Below are positions 28,511 to 36,618 of a stretch of 64,000 nt of DNA, piece after piece; the first letter of the stretch is position 1, and every line of letters starts with the position of its first letter. The notes beneath the pieces are model-generated. The model searched no databases, was not told the origin of the DNA, and saw nothing but the letters and a program-made list of their open reading frames with translations. Made by a program: the position numbers and the translations under genes. The DNA is taken from positions 1-64,000 of the forward strand of contig NZ_QXGR01000002.1 of assembly GCF_003604195.1 (NCBI RefSeq). The letters are read 5' to 3'. Source of the stretch: Simplicispira lacusdiani. Lineage in GTDB: Bacteria; Pseudomonadota; Gammaproteobacteria; Burkholderiales; Burkholderiaceae_C.

Positions 28511-29680
28511 ATGCCCCACCCGATCTCCCCCCGCCTCCCTGCCGGCGTGCTCTGCCTGGCCGCCTTTCTCTCGGCCTGCGGCGGGGGGGCCGAAACGCCG
28601 GCCCCCACGCTCGGCGTCAGCCTGACCGCGCCGGCCAGCGCCAACCAGGTTTTCACCCTCCAGCAGCCCATCGCGGTGAGCGCCCGCATCACCGTGGACG
28701 GTGCATCGGCCCCCGATGGCACGGCGGTGAACTTCTCCACCCCGGCCGGCAGCTTCGCCCCCGCCAGCGCCTTGACGCGCTCCGGCACGGCCAGCACCAC
28801 GCTGACCGGCGCCACGGCGGGCCGGCAGACGCTCACGGCCAGCGCCACGCTGTCGGGTGTCACCGGCTCCGCGACGCAAACGCTGTACCTGCGCCAGCCC
28901 CCGGCCCCGCTGGAGATCCTGGTGCCGGCCTATTTCTATCCCTCGGCAGGGGGCTCCGACTGGGACCGTCTGAGCGCCAGCGCGCTCGCCCATCCCGGAT
29001 TGAAGCTCACCGCCATCCTCAACCCCGCCAACGGCATCTTCAGCAGCACCGAACCCCGCTACCTGCAAGCCGCGCAGGACTTTGTCGGAGCGGGCGGCCG
29101 CTTGCTGGGCTATGTCTACACCCGCTATGGCACGGGCGCGCGTTCCGTCTCCGACATCAAGGCCAACATCGACCGCTACCTGGATCTGTACGGGCGTGGC
29201 CTGATCAGCGGCATCTTCCTGGACGAAATGGCGGCCAATGCCGCCAGCCTCGGCTTCTACCAGGAGATCTACAACCACATCAAATCCCGCGATGCCAGCC
29301 TGCGCGTGCTGGGCAACCCCGGCACGGTTCCCACCGAAGGGTACGCGGGTGTCGCCGACGCCCTCGTCACCTTCGAGGGCACGGGCGCCGACTATGCCGG
29401 CTACGACCCCCGCCAGACGGGGGATTGGCTGTATGCGCGGGCCAACAGCACCCAGGCCATGCTGGTCCACAACGCCATGACATGCCAGGCCATGCAAGCC
29501 GCCGTGGCCACGGCCGCCACGCCATTGGCCAATGCGGGCCTGGTGTACGCGACCGACCGCGTCTTCGACTACGCCACGCAAACGGGCAACCCCTGGGCCA
29601 CCCTGCCCAGCTACTGGACACAGTTGCTGGCCACCGTGGCCGCCGTCAACCAGGGGCAGGCGCTTCCCGCGTGTCCATGA
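28511..29680 (+). CDS. GH135/spherulin-4-like lipoprotein, probable Pel glycosidase
   Basis: 389 residues. The lipoprotein signal ends LSAC (Cys23). Residues about 30-130 form a bacterial Ig-like domain (SLTAPASANQVFTLQQPIAV). Residues about 135-380 carry the spherulation-specific family 4 pattern: ILVPAYFYPSAGGSDW, AILNPANGIF, GYVYTRYG, GIFLDE with Asp238-Glu239, GNPGTVP and VTFEG. In fungal Sph3 (GH135) the Asp-Glu pair is catalytic and the enzyme cleaves GalNAc-containing galactosaminogalactan. The gene starts 34 bp after pelG on the same strand, so it is probably co-transcribed and acts on Pel. Family call is good; substrate is inferred. Confidence 0.8.
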   Translation: MPHPISPRLPAGVLCLAAFLSACGGGAETPAPTLGVSLTAPASANQVFTLQQPIAVSARITVDGASAPDGTAVNFSTPAGSFAPASALTRSGTASTTLTGATAGRQTLTASATLSGVTGSATQTLYLRQPPAPLEILVPAYFYPSAGGSDWDRLSASALAHPGLKLTAILNPANGIFSSTEPRYLQAAQDFVGAGGRLLGYVYTRYGTGARSVSDIKANIDRYLDLYGRGLISGIFLDEMAANAASLGFYQEIYNHIKSRDASLRVLGNPGTVPTEGYAGVADALVTFEGTGADYAGYDPRQTGDWLYARANSTQAMLVHNAMTCQAMQAAVATAATPLANAGLVYATDRVFDYATQTGNPWATLPSYWTQLLATVAAVNQGQALPACP

Positions 29681-30527
29681 CCCGCAGCATTTGCCAGCCC
29701 TGCCACTGCGCGCCCGGCGCCAGGGGCACGGGCTCATCGATCTGCGCCGCCTCCACGCACAGCATGGAGCGGTAGCCATCGGCAGGCAGATCCGCCAGGC
29801 GTGAACACAGATGGGCGCCCGGGTTCCACACCACGGTGCTGCCCAGGCCCTCGCTCTGGCTGATCCGCAGGCCCCAAGGGCCATCGCGCAGGAGCATGGG
29901 CTGCCTGGGCGCGCGGAAGACGCTGTCGTACTCGCCTGCAATGGTCACCACGCCGGACTGAAGGCCATGCCTGTCCCGCACGGCATCCCAGCGCGCGCAG
30001 CCTTCCAGTCCTTCCAGGCGGACGTTTTCCACCGCATCGACCGCCAGGTAGGTGTGCAAGGCCGTGGTGAATTCCCACGGCGCCTGGCCGGTATTGCCGA
30101 CATCCAGGTGGACACGCATCCACCCCGCGCCCAGCGACAGGGTGAGCCGCACCTCGAAGTCCTGCGGCCAGAGCGCCCGGGTGCCATCACTGCTGCACAG
30201 CCGCAGGCACTGCACGGTGGCGGCTTCTTCGGCGTTCCACCAGGGCGCCTGCGCGGTCCACGCCAGGTTGCGCGCGAAGCCATGCTTGGGCAGCAGGCCG
30301 CGCTGGTTGAATTGGGGAAAGCACAGCGGAATGCCGCCCCGGATGGCGGCCTGGCCGTCGAACACGGCCCGGGGACTCAGGTAGAGGCGCTCGCGCCCGT
30401 CCGCCACCCAGGACAGCATCTGGGCGCCGTGCAGCGCCACCAGGGCGGTGTCGCCATTGCCGGCCCGCAGGCGGATGCAGGGCTGGCCGTGGAAGGTTTC
30501 AGCCACGCCGCTGGGTTTCCGCAACAT
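29646..30527 (-). CDS. D-hexose-6-phosphate mutarotase-like (YeaD family)
   Basis: 293 residues from ATG 30527. Aldose-1-epimerase fold with the family landmarks IRGGIPLCFPQFNQRG, KHGFAR (His82), TALHTYLAV and, near the C-terminus, MLCVEAAQIDEP with the conserved Glu. YeaD enzymes interconvert alpha and beta glucose-6-phosphate. Its 3' end overlaps the GH135-like gene by 35 bp tail to tail. It could belong to the pel island or to the ancestral flank. An in-frame start at 30638 lies in the repeat downstream of hisA and is less likely. Confidence 0.85.
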   Translation of the reverse strand: MLRKPSGVAETFHGQPCIRLRAGNGDTALVALHGAQMLSWVADGRERLYLSPRAVFDGQAAIRGGIPLCFPQFNQRGLLPKHGFARNLAWTAQAPWWNAEEAATVQCLRLCSSDGTRALWPQDFEVRLTLSLGAGWMRVHLDVGNTGQAPWEFTTALHTYLAVDAVENVRLEGLEGCARWDAVRDRHGLQSGVVTIAGEYDSVFRAPRQPMLLRDGPWGLRISQSEGLGSTVVWNPGAHLCSRLADLPADGYRSMLCVEAAQIDEPVPLAPGAQWQGWQMLRVMDTREAPAPG

Positions 30528-30580
30528 GCACTGCGTTGGGGACGGATGCCATGCAGGCAATGGGCGCTGCCCGGACCAGC

Positions 30581-30683
30581 GGCCACCGCGCAAGGGCCGC
30601 CCCGCCGCGCTGGTGGCGTCCCCCTGCCCGCAGCGCACAGCGCTGCGAGAGCGGGGGAAAGGCCCGCAGGGCCTCAGGGGGGT
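30581..30683. repeat. Dispersed repeat directly behind hisA
   Basis: It shares GCGCAAGGGCCGCCCCGCCG, a GCGCTGG...GTCCCCC block and a final GGGGGAAAGGC...GCCTCAGGGGG with 48445-48549, and the last block with 42358-42407. All three copies lie just past a minus-strand stop codon (hisA, the binding-protein gene, mlaC) in the same orientation, with self-complementary stems. Confidence 0.7.
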
Positions 30684-30693
30684 GTTTCACACC

Positions 30694-31431
30694 TCACGCG
30701 AGTTCATCGGCGCGCGCCTGCGCAGCGGCGAAATCGAGGTCGCCCGAATAGATGGCCCGGCCGCAGATCACGCCTTCGACGCCCTCGTCCTCCACGGCGC
30801 AGAGCTGCTCGATGTCTTTCATGCTGCCCAGGCCGCCCGAGGCGATGACGGGGATGGTGAGGGCCTGCGCCAGCTTGACCGTGGCGTCGATGTTGATGCC
30901 CGAGAGCATGCCGTCGCGGCCGATGTCGGTGTAGATGATGGACTCGACGCCCCAGTCCTCGAACTTCTTCGCCAGGTCCACGACCTCGTGGCCGGTGAGC
31001 TTGCTCCAGCCGTCGGTGGCGACCTTGCCGTCCTTGGCGTCCAGGCCCACGATGATGTGGCCGCCGAACGCGGTGCAGGCGTCCTTGAGGAAACCGGGGT
31101 TCTTCACGGCGGCCGTGCCGATGATGACGTAGCGCAGGCCGCCGTCGATGTATTTCTCGATGGTGTCGAGGTCGCGGATGCCGCCGCCCAGCTGCACCGG
31201 GATGTCGTCACCGACCTCCTTGAGGATGGACTTGATGGCGGCGTAGTTCTTGGGCTTGCCCGCGAAGGCGCCATTGAGGTCCACCAGGTGCAGGCGGCGC
31301 GCGCCCGCGTCCACCCACTTGCGCGCCATCGCGGCCGGGTCTTCGCCAAAGGTGGTCGATTGGTCCATGTCGCCTTGCTTGAGGCGAACGCAGTGGCCGT
31401 CCTTGAGGTCGATGGCGGGGATCAGAAGCAT
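30694..31431 (-). CDS. hisA: Phosphoribosyl isomerase HisA
   Basis: 245 residues, TIM barrel. It converts ProFAR to PRFAR in histidine synthesis. Catalytic Asp in IPAIDLKDG at the start and Asp in [10 protein letters not shown] are present, as are the phosphate motifs QLGGGIR and ASGGLGS. It follows hisH by 87 bp. The usual next gene, hisF, is displaced to 14400 by the pel island. Confidence 0.97.
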   Translation of the reverse strand: MLLIPAIDLKDGHCVRLKQGDMDQSTTFGEDPAAMARKWVDAGARRLHLVDLNGAFAGKPKNYAAIKSILKEVGDDIPVQLGGGIRDLDTIEKYIDGGLRYVIIGTAAVKNPGFLKDACTAFGGHIIVGLDAKDGKVATDGWSKLTGHEVVDLAKKFEDWGVESIIYTDIGRDGMLSGINIDATVKLAQALTIPVIASGGLGSMKDIEQLCAVEDEGVEGVICGRAIYSGDLDFAAAQARADELA

Positions 31432-31448
31432 GGTGGGTTCGGGGATAA

Positions 31449-31477
31449 ATGGGCTTCGACAGGCTCAGCCCGAACGG
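31449..31477. repeat. REP-like palindrome between hisH and hisA
   Basis: GGGCTTCGACAGGCTCAGCC followed by CGAACGGG has the form of the REP hairpins found in many proteobacteria (TTCG...GGCTCAGCC...CGAA). It sits in the 87-bp hisH-hisA gap. Confidence 0.6.
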
Positions 31478-31518
31478 GGTGGAAAAACGTTGTTACCGGG
31501 AAAAGTGTAACCGGCTGC

Positions 31519-32187
31519 TCACGGGTTCCAATGCAGGAAGTTGCGGTAGAGCTGCAAGCCATGCTCCGCGCTCTTCTCCGGGTGGAACTGCGTGGCGAAA
31601 ATATTATCGCGTGCAACCGCGGCGGCAAACACGCCGCCGTAGTCGGCCTCGCCCGCGCAATGGCGCGGGTCCCGAGGCCGGGCATAGAAGCTGTGCACGA
31701 AATAGAAATAGCTGTTGTCGGGCACGCCGGCCCAGACCGGGTGCACGGCGCCGCCGTGCGGCACCTGGCGCACGGTGTTCCAGCCCATCTGCGGCACCTT
31801 GTAGCGGCTGCCGTCCTGCTGCGTGCGGCCGGCCAGGTCGAACTTGACGACCTCGCCCGGGATCAGGTTGAGGCCCGGCGTGTCGCCCTCGGCGCTGTGC
31901 GTGAGCAGCATCTGCATGCCCACGCAGACGCCGAACATCGGCTTGGCGGCGGCGGCTTCGAGCACGGATTCGCGCAGGCCCGAGTCGCGCAGCTCGCGCA
32001 TGCAGTCGGGCATGGCGCCCTGGCCCGGCAGCACGATGCGCTGGGCCGCGCGCACTTCTTCGGGGCGCGAGGTGACCACCACTGTCCAACCCGTGTCATG
32101 CGCGGCGGCCTGCACAGCCTGCGACACGGAGCGCAGGTTGCCCATGCCATAGTCCACCACCGCCACGGTTTTTACTACTGAATTCAT
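31519..32187 (-). CDS. hisH: Imidazole glycerol phosphate synthase glutaminase HisH
   Basis: 222 residues. It is a class I glutamine amidotransferase that supplies ammonia to HisF. The nucleophile is Cys88 in FGVCVGMQ, and the His-Glu pair lies in QFHPEKS; the oxyanion strand is LPGQGAMP. The ATG at 32187 lies within an AGCGCT/CAGCTAT repeat-like sequence. It is 50 bp downstream of hisB. Confidence 0.97.
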   Translation of the reverse strand: MNSVVKTVAVVDYGMGNLRSVSQAVQAAAHDTGWTVVVTSRPEEVRAAQRIVLPGQGAMPDCMRELRDSGLRESVLEAAAAKPMFGVCVGMQMLLTHSAEGDTPGLNLIPGEVVKFDLAGRTQQDGSRYKVPQMGWNTVRQVPHGGAVHPVWAGVPDNSYFYFVHSFYARPRDPRHCAGEADYGGVFAAAVARDNIFATQFHPEKSAEHGLQLYRNFLHWNP

Positions 32188-32237
32188 AGCTGTTAGCGCA
32201 ATCTGGATAAGCGCCGGAGGCCTGTTTTGCTTGAAAT

Positions 32238-32861
32238 TTAGAGAGAACCCTTGGTCGAGGGGATGGTGCCGGCGCTGCGCGGGTCGCGCTCGACGGCGGC
32301 GCGCAGGGCGCGGGCGAAGGCCTTGAACGCCGTTTCGCACTGGTGGTGCGCGTTCACGCCGCGCAGGTTGTCGATGTGCAGCGTGGCGCCGGCGTGGTTC
32401 ACGAAGCCCTGGAAGAACTCGTGCGTGAGCTGGGTGTCGAAGGCGCCGATCATGCCGCTGGTGAACGGAATGTTCATCACCAGCCCCGGGCGGCCCGAGA
32501 GATCGATGACCACGCGCGAAAGCGCCTCGTCGAGCGGCACGTAGGCGTGGCCGTAGCGGCGAATGCCCTTCTTGTCGCCCACGGCGCGCGCGAAGGCCTG
32601 GCCGATGGTGATGCCCACGTCCTCCACGGTGTGGTGGCCGTCGATGTGCAGGTCGCCATCGGCGTGCACTTCGAGGTCGATCAGGCCGTGGCGCGCGATC
32701 TGCTCCAGCATGTGGTCGAAAAAGCCGATGCCGGTGCGCAGGCTGGACTGGCCCGTGCCGTCGAGGTTCAGGCGCACGGTGATGCGCGTCTCGGCGGTGT
32801 TGCGGCTGACTTCGGCCGTGCGGTCGGTGGAGGCGGAAGGAACGAGTGCGGAAGAGGTCAT
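32238..32861 (-). CDS. hisB: Imidazoleglycerol-phosphate dehydratase HisB
   Basis: 207 residues from [11 protein letters not shown], a monofunctional dehydratase without the phosphatase domain. The manganese-binding histidine motifs [24 protein letters not shown] and the C-terminal [18 protein letters not shown] are all present. The start overlaps the hisC stop (ATGA). Longer in-frame starts up to 33056 fall inside hisC. Confidence 0.97.
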   Translation of the reverse strand: MTSSALVPSASTDRTAEVSRNTAETRITVRLNLDGTGQSSLRTGIGFFDHMLEQIARHGLIDLEVHADGDLHIDGHHTVEDVGITIGQAFARAVGDKKGIRRYGHAYVPLDEALSRVVIDLSGRPGLVMNIPFTSGMIGAFDTQLTHEFFQGFVNHAGATLHIDNLRGVNAHHQCETAFKAFARALRAAVERDPRSAGTIPSTKGSL

Positions 32862-33976
32862 AACGAGGCCTGGAGTGCTTGCAGCATGATCGCATTGTCG
32901 GCGGCGGAGCCCACGGTCAGGCGCAGGCAGTTCGCCAGCAATGGATGCATTGTAGAAACGTTCTTGACGAGCACCTTGCGCTCGCGCATGGCGGCGAAGG
33001 TGCGGGCGGCGTCGGGCACGCGCACGAGCACCATGTTGGCTTCGCTGTCCCAGCATTTCTCAACACCGGGCAGGGCGCGCAGCGCCGCGATCAGCGCCGT
33101 GCGCTGGGCGCGCAGTTCGGCGGCCTGCGCGGCGAAGACCTCGGCATGCTCCAGCGCGAACAGCGCCGCCTCGCAGTTGAGCACGCTCACGTTGTAGGGC
33201 GGGCGCACCTTGTCGATCTCGCCCACCAGGGCGGTGGCGCCGATCAGGTAGCCCAGGCGCACGCCGGCCAGGCCGAACTTGCTGAGCGTGCGCATGAGCA
33301 GCACATGGCCGTTGCGCGCCGGCTCGGCGCGCATGCGGTCCAGCCAGGTGCGGCTGGCGAAGGGCTGGTAGGCCTCGTCCACGACGACGATCCCGCCCAC
33401 GGCGGCCACGGCGTCGATGACGCGCTGCACCACGCCCTCGTCCCACAACGTGGCCGTGGGGTTGTTGGGGTAGGCAATGTAGGTGATGGCGGGGCGGTGC
33501 CGGGCGATGGCCGCCAGCATGGCAGCCTCGTCGAGTTCGAAGTCTGGCGTGAGCGGCACGCCGACGAAGTCCAGCCCCTGCAGCTGCGCGCTCATGCCGT
33601 ACATGACGAAGCCCGGCACGGGTGCGAGGGCCACCGGACGCCGGCCGTCGGCGGCCGGTGGCAGGGCACAGGCCAGTGAGACCAGGCTGATGAGCTCGTC
33701 CGAGCCGTTGCCCAGGATCAGCGTGCAACCCTCGGGCATGCCGGCATGGCGCGCCAGCGCGGCGCGCAGGTCGTCGGTGCGCGGGCCGGGATAGCGGTTG
33801 AGCGCCAACGCGCCCAGGCGCTGGCCTAGCGCGGCCTGCAGCGCGGGCGGCAGGCTGAAGGGGTTCTCCATCGCGTCCATCTTGAGCAGGCCCTCGGCGC
33901 CCTGCACGGCGTAGGCATGCATGGCGCGCACGTCGGGGCGGATGCGATCAAGGGCAGCGGCCAGCGCAGAGGTCAT
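32858..33976 (-). CDS. hisC: Histidinol-phosphate aminotransferase HisC
   Basis: 372 residues. It is a PLP fold-type I aminotransferase with [47 protein letters not shown] and the PLP lysine motif [14 protein letters not shown]. Its start overlaps the vapC stop by ATGA (33973-33976), so translation of hisC may be coupled to the toxin gene. hisD, its usual upstream neighbour, is 2.6 kb away. Confidence 0.97.
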   Translation of the reverse strand: MTSALAAALDRIRPDVRAMHAYAVQGAEGLLKMDAMENPFSLPPALQAALGQRLGALALNRYPGPRTDDLRAALARHAGMPEGCTLILGNGSDELISLVSLACALPPAADGRRPVALAPVPGFVMYGMSAQLQGLDFVGVPLTPDFELDEAAMLAAIARHRPAITYIAYPNNPTATLWDEGVVQRVIDAVAAVGGIVVVDEAYQPFASRTWLDRMRAEPARNGHVLLMRTLSKFGLAGVRLGYLIGATALVGEIDKVRPPYNVSVLNCEAALFALEHAEVFAAQAAELRAQRTALIAALRALPGVEKCWDSEANMVLVRVPDAARTFAAMRERKVLVKNVSTMHPLLANCLRLTVGSAADNAIMLQALQASL

Positions 33977-34425
33977 TCGAGCGATTCCAGTTCGGCGGGA
34001 GCCAGGACAAAGGGGTTCACGGCACGCACGGCGTCGTACTGCCGGCCATGGGGCAGCACGTCGCCCAGCACATAGCGGCAGCCCTGCTGGTGGGCCGAGG
34101 CGAGAATGAGCGCGTCCCAGTAGCCCAGGCCGTAGCGGTCCTGCAGGTCCCAGGCGCCGTCCACGGTGTAGGCGTCGAGGTGCGGCGGCTGCCACACGCG
34201 CAGGCGCCGCACCTGGGCGCGCACGAGGTGCAGAGTCTGCGGGCCGGGGAAGCAGACGATGGCGTTGTGGTACAGCTCGTTGAGCACCTGCGAGCTGATG
34301 CGCCCGCAGCGCTCCTGCCAGCACAGCGCCAGCCACTCGCGGGCGCGGGCCTGGCGCGCGCCATCACGCTCGTCCACGCTGGCAAGCAACACCGAGGTGT
34401 CGACGAAAAGCAGCGGCTGGGCCAT
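33973..34425 (-). CDS. vapC: PIN-domain ribonuclease toxin (VapC type)
   Basis: 150 residues from ATG 34425. The four PIN acids are visible: Asp9 (FVDTSVLL), Glu50 (VLNELYH), Asp104 (GYWDALILASA) and Asp122 (VLGDVLPHG). VapC toxins are Mg-dependent endoribonucleases that cleave tRNA or rRNA. The antitoxin gene ends 4 bp upstream. The stop codon overlaps the hisC start, which places a toxin gene inside the histidine operon. Confidence 0.9.
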   Translation of the reverse strand: MAQPLLFVDTSVLLASVDERDGARQARAREWLALCWQERCGRISSQVLNELYHNAIVCFPGPQTLHLVRAQVRRLRVWQPPHLDAYTVDGAWDLQDRYGLGYWDALILASAHQQGCRYVLGDVLPHGRQYDAVRAVNPFVLAPAELESLE

Positions 34426-34429
34426 AGCG

Positions 34430-34654
34430 TCAACGCTCCAGCAGCTCGGGGCGCGCCAGGTAGGGCCGCGTGGAAGCGCCCCAGGATTCAAACCCCAGGG
34501 CTTCACGCATGGCCTGCGCGTAGGCGTCTTCCTGGCGCATCTTGTCCGCCAGCCATTCGCCCAGCAGGCGCGACACGCTGCTGCCGCGCTTGGCGGCCTC
34601 GACGCGGACCCATTCGGCGACCGCGTCGTCCATGGTGATGGTGACGTTCTTCAC
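34430..34654 (-). CDS. vapB: Ribbon-helix-helix antitoxin (VapB type)
   Basis: 74 residues from a GTG at 34654. The N-terminal KNVTITMDDAVAEWVRVEAA followed by SVSRLLGEWLADKM is the RHH strand-helix-helix pattern; the C-terminal tail would bind the PIN toxin. A perfect 15-bp-arm palindrome lies just upstream (34666-34698), as expected for an autoregulated toxin-antitoxin operon. Confidence 0.85.
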   Translation of the reverse strand: MKNVTITMDDAVAEWVRVEAAKRGSSVSRLLGEWLADKMRQEDAYAQAMREALGFESWGASTRPYLARPELLER

Positions 34655-34665
34655 GGCGGAAAGTT

Positions 34666-34698
34666 TACACGAACTTCGTGCAACACGAAGTTCGTGTA
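34666..34698. promoter_or_regulatory. Palindromic operator in front of vapBC
   Basis: TACACGAACTTCGTG, spacer CAA, CACGAAGTTCGTGTA: perfect 15-bp arms. Each arm is itself nearly palindromic, giving four half-sites. It lies 11 bp before the vapB start and ends 5 bp from the MocR gene stop, so it probably overlaps the vapBC promoter and binds VapB or VapBC. Confidence 0.8.
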
Positions 34699-34703
34699 CC
34701 TAC

Positions 34704-36155
34704 TCATGCCACCCGCCGCGCGGGCGCCGCCGCCATCGCACACGCCAGTTCGCCCACACGGCGCAGGGCGCTGACGTGGTGGGGCGTCCAATCGCCGCCC
34801 ACGCCAATGCGCAGACAGTTGCGAAAACGCCCGCCAGTGCCAAAGATGGTGCCGGGCGGCACCAGAATGCGCTCTGACAAAAAGGCCTGGTGCAACTGCA
34901 CGGTGTCCACGCCGCGGGGCAATTCCAGCCAGAACAGCAAGCCGCCAGGGGGATCGCTGACCCGTGTGCCGGGCGGAAAGGACGACGCGATCACCCGGCG
35001 CACCTCGTCCACGCGCGCGGCGATGGCCGTGCGCAGCTGGCGCATCGCGGCCGCGTGGCCCGTCTGCAGGATCAGGTCCGCCAGGGCCAGCTCCAGCACC
35101 GGCGACTGACCACCGGCCTGCAGGTCCTTGATGCGGCGCAGCGGCTCGGTCCAGCGCCCGGCCTCGACCCAGCCCAGGCGCAGGCCTGGGGCCAGCGTCT
35201 TGGAGAACGAGTCGCACAGCATCACATGGCCCGTCGTGTCGTAGGACTTGATGGCGCGCCGATGCTCGTCCTGCTCCGCCAGGTCGCTGTAGACAGCGTC
35301 CTCGATCACGGCCAGGCCGTGGCGCGCGGCCATCTGCGCCAGGCGGCGGCGCTCGGCCTGCGGCATGCAGGCTCCCAGCGGATTGCTGAGCGTGGGCACG
35401 ACGAGCAGCGCCTTCACGGGCTGCGTCTCCAGCGCGAGCTGCAGCGCGTCGAGCGAAATGCCATGGCGCGGGTGCGTGGGAATTTCCAGCGCCTTGAGGT
35501 GCAGGCCCTGCAGCACCTCCAGAAAGGAGAAATGCGTGGGTGATTCCAGCGCCACCACGTCGCCGGGCTGCGTCACCGTGCGCAGGCACAGGCTGATGCT
35601 GTCCATGCAGCCGCCGGTGACGAGGATACGCCCGGGGTCCAGGCTGCATCCCAGCCCCACGGCGTAGCGCGCGATGGCGCGGCGTGCGTCCTCATGCCCG
35701 CTGGACGAGGGATAGGTGCACAGCAACTGCCGGTGGCGCTGGGCAGACCGGGTGACGGCACGGCGCACCCGGTCCACGTCGAGCAGGTCCGGCCCCGGCG
35801 TGCCGCTGCTGAACGACACCACGTCGGCGGAATGCGCCGTTCCCAGGATGCGCTGGCCCAGCCAGTCCACCGAGACATCGCGCGGCCGGCGCAGGCTGCG
35901 CGACACCGAGGGCTCGGGCAGCGCCGCCGGGCGCGGCGCGACGAAGTAGCCCGAGCGCGGCCGCGCCGCGATCAGGCGCGCATCCTCCAGCCAGTGGTAG
36001 GCCTGCACCACGGTGCTCTGCGCCACGCCGCGCTGGCGCGCCAGTTCGCGCACCGAGGGCATGCGCGCGCTGCGCGCGAGCGTGCCGTTGCGGATGAGTT
36101 CGGCCATCTGCGTGGCGATCTGCAGGTACAGCGGAGGGGAGTCGTCATTGGCCAT
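34704..36155 (-). CDS. MocR/PdxR-type transcriptional regulator
   Basis: 483 residues. The N-terminal GntR winged helix (residues about 5-75: PPLYLQIATQMAELIRNG, SVRELARQRGVAQSTVVQAY) is fused to a fold-type I aminotransferase domain (about 110-480). The PLP lysine is Lys319 in DSFSKTLAPGLRLGW. Such fusions sense PLP or amino compounds. It is divergent from the DUF2917 gene at 36307, with CTGTAT/ATACAG sites between them. It sits inside the his operon between hisD and vapBC. The target pathway cannot be read from the sequence. Confidence 0.92.
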   Translation of the reverse strand: MANDDSPPLYLQIATQMAELIRNGTLARSARMPSVRELARQRGVAQSTVVQAYHWLEDARLIAARPRSGYFVAPRPAALPEPSVSRSLRRPRDVSVDWLGQRILGTAHSADVVSFSSGTPGPDLLDVDRVRRAVTRSAQRHRQLLCTYPSSSGHEDARRAIARYAVGLGCSLDPGRILVTGGCMDSISLCLRTVTQPGDVVALESPTHFSFLEVLQGLHLKALEIPTHPRHGISLDALQLALETQPVKALLVVPTLSNPLGACMPQAERRRLAQMAARHGLAVIEDAVYSDLAEQDEHRRAIKSYDTTGHVMLCDSFSKTLAPGLRLGWVEAGRWTEPLRRIKDLQAGGQSPVLELALADLILQTGHAAAMRQLRTAIAARVDEVRRVIASSFPPGTRVSDPPGGLLFWLELPRGVDTVQLHQAFLSERILVPPGTIFGTGGRFRNCLRIGVGGDWTPHHVSALRRVGELACAMAAAPARRVA

Positions 36156-36161
36156 GCCCCA

Positions 36162-36258
36162 TTCTGTATCGCCCCGGTCCATGGCAACCCATACAGATGG
36201 GCACCAGACCGGGCAGCACAGTTGCACTGCGACAGGGTTCTGTACTGCCCCGTCTGGC
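36162..36258. promoter_or_regulatory. Candidate MocR operator sites
   Basis: TTCTGTATCGCCCCG (36163-36177) recurs as a direct repeat TTCTGTACTGCCCCG (36239-36253), and an inverted ATACAG lies at 36191-36196. Direct repeats with an inverted half-site are typical of MocR-type autoregulated divergent promoters. Confidence 0.5.
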
Positions 36259-36306
36259 CGCCGCCTGCGGCTGTTGCGAGTCCGGCCCGGCGCGCACAGT
36301 GGAGCC

Positions 36307-36618
36307 ATGAACCTGCTCAACCTCTCCCCCTCCTCCCAGGTGCTCCAGATCACGCTGGAGCCCGGCCAACCCGTGCTGCCGCTGCAATGCCGGCCGGGCC
36401 AGCGCGCGCTGCTCGAAGTGCTGGCCGGGCGCGCATGGATCACCCAGCCGGGGCGCCCCAGCGACCTGTTCCTGGACGCGGGCCAGGGCCTGACCCTGCA
36501 AGGCCCGGCCCTGGTCTATGCCAGCGCCGAGGGTACGGTGCCGCTGCGCCTGCGCTGGGCGCAGGAGGCCGTTGCGACGGTGCTGGCACCGGCGCGGCGC
36601 GCGCCGCTCACCGCGTGA
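36307..36618 (+). CDS. DUF2917 protein
   Basis: 103 residues. The core [30 protein letters not shown] has the WxT...DxxLxxG signature of DUF2917, a small cupin-like fold of unknown function. It is transcribed divergently from the MocR regulator, which probably controls it. Its last 11 bp overlap the hisD 3' end on the other strand. Confidence 0.8.
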   Translation: MNLLNLSPSSQVLQITLEPGQPVLPLQCRPGQRALLEVLAGRAWITQPGRPSDLFLDAGQGLTLQGPALVYASAEGTVPLRLRWAQEAVATVLAPARRAPLTA

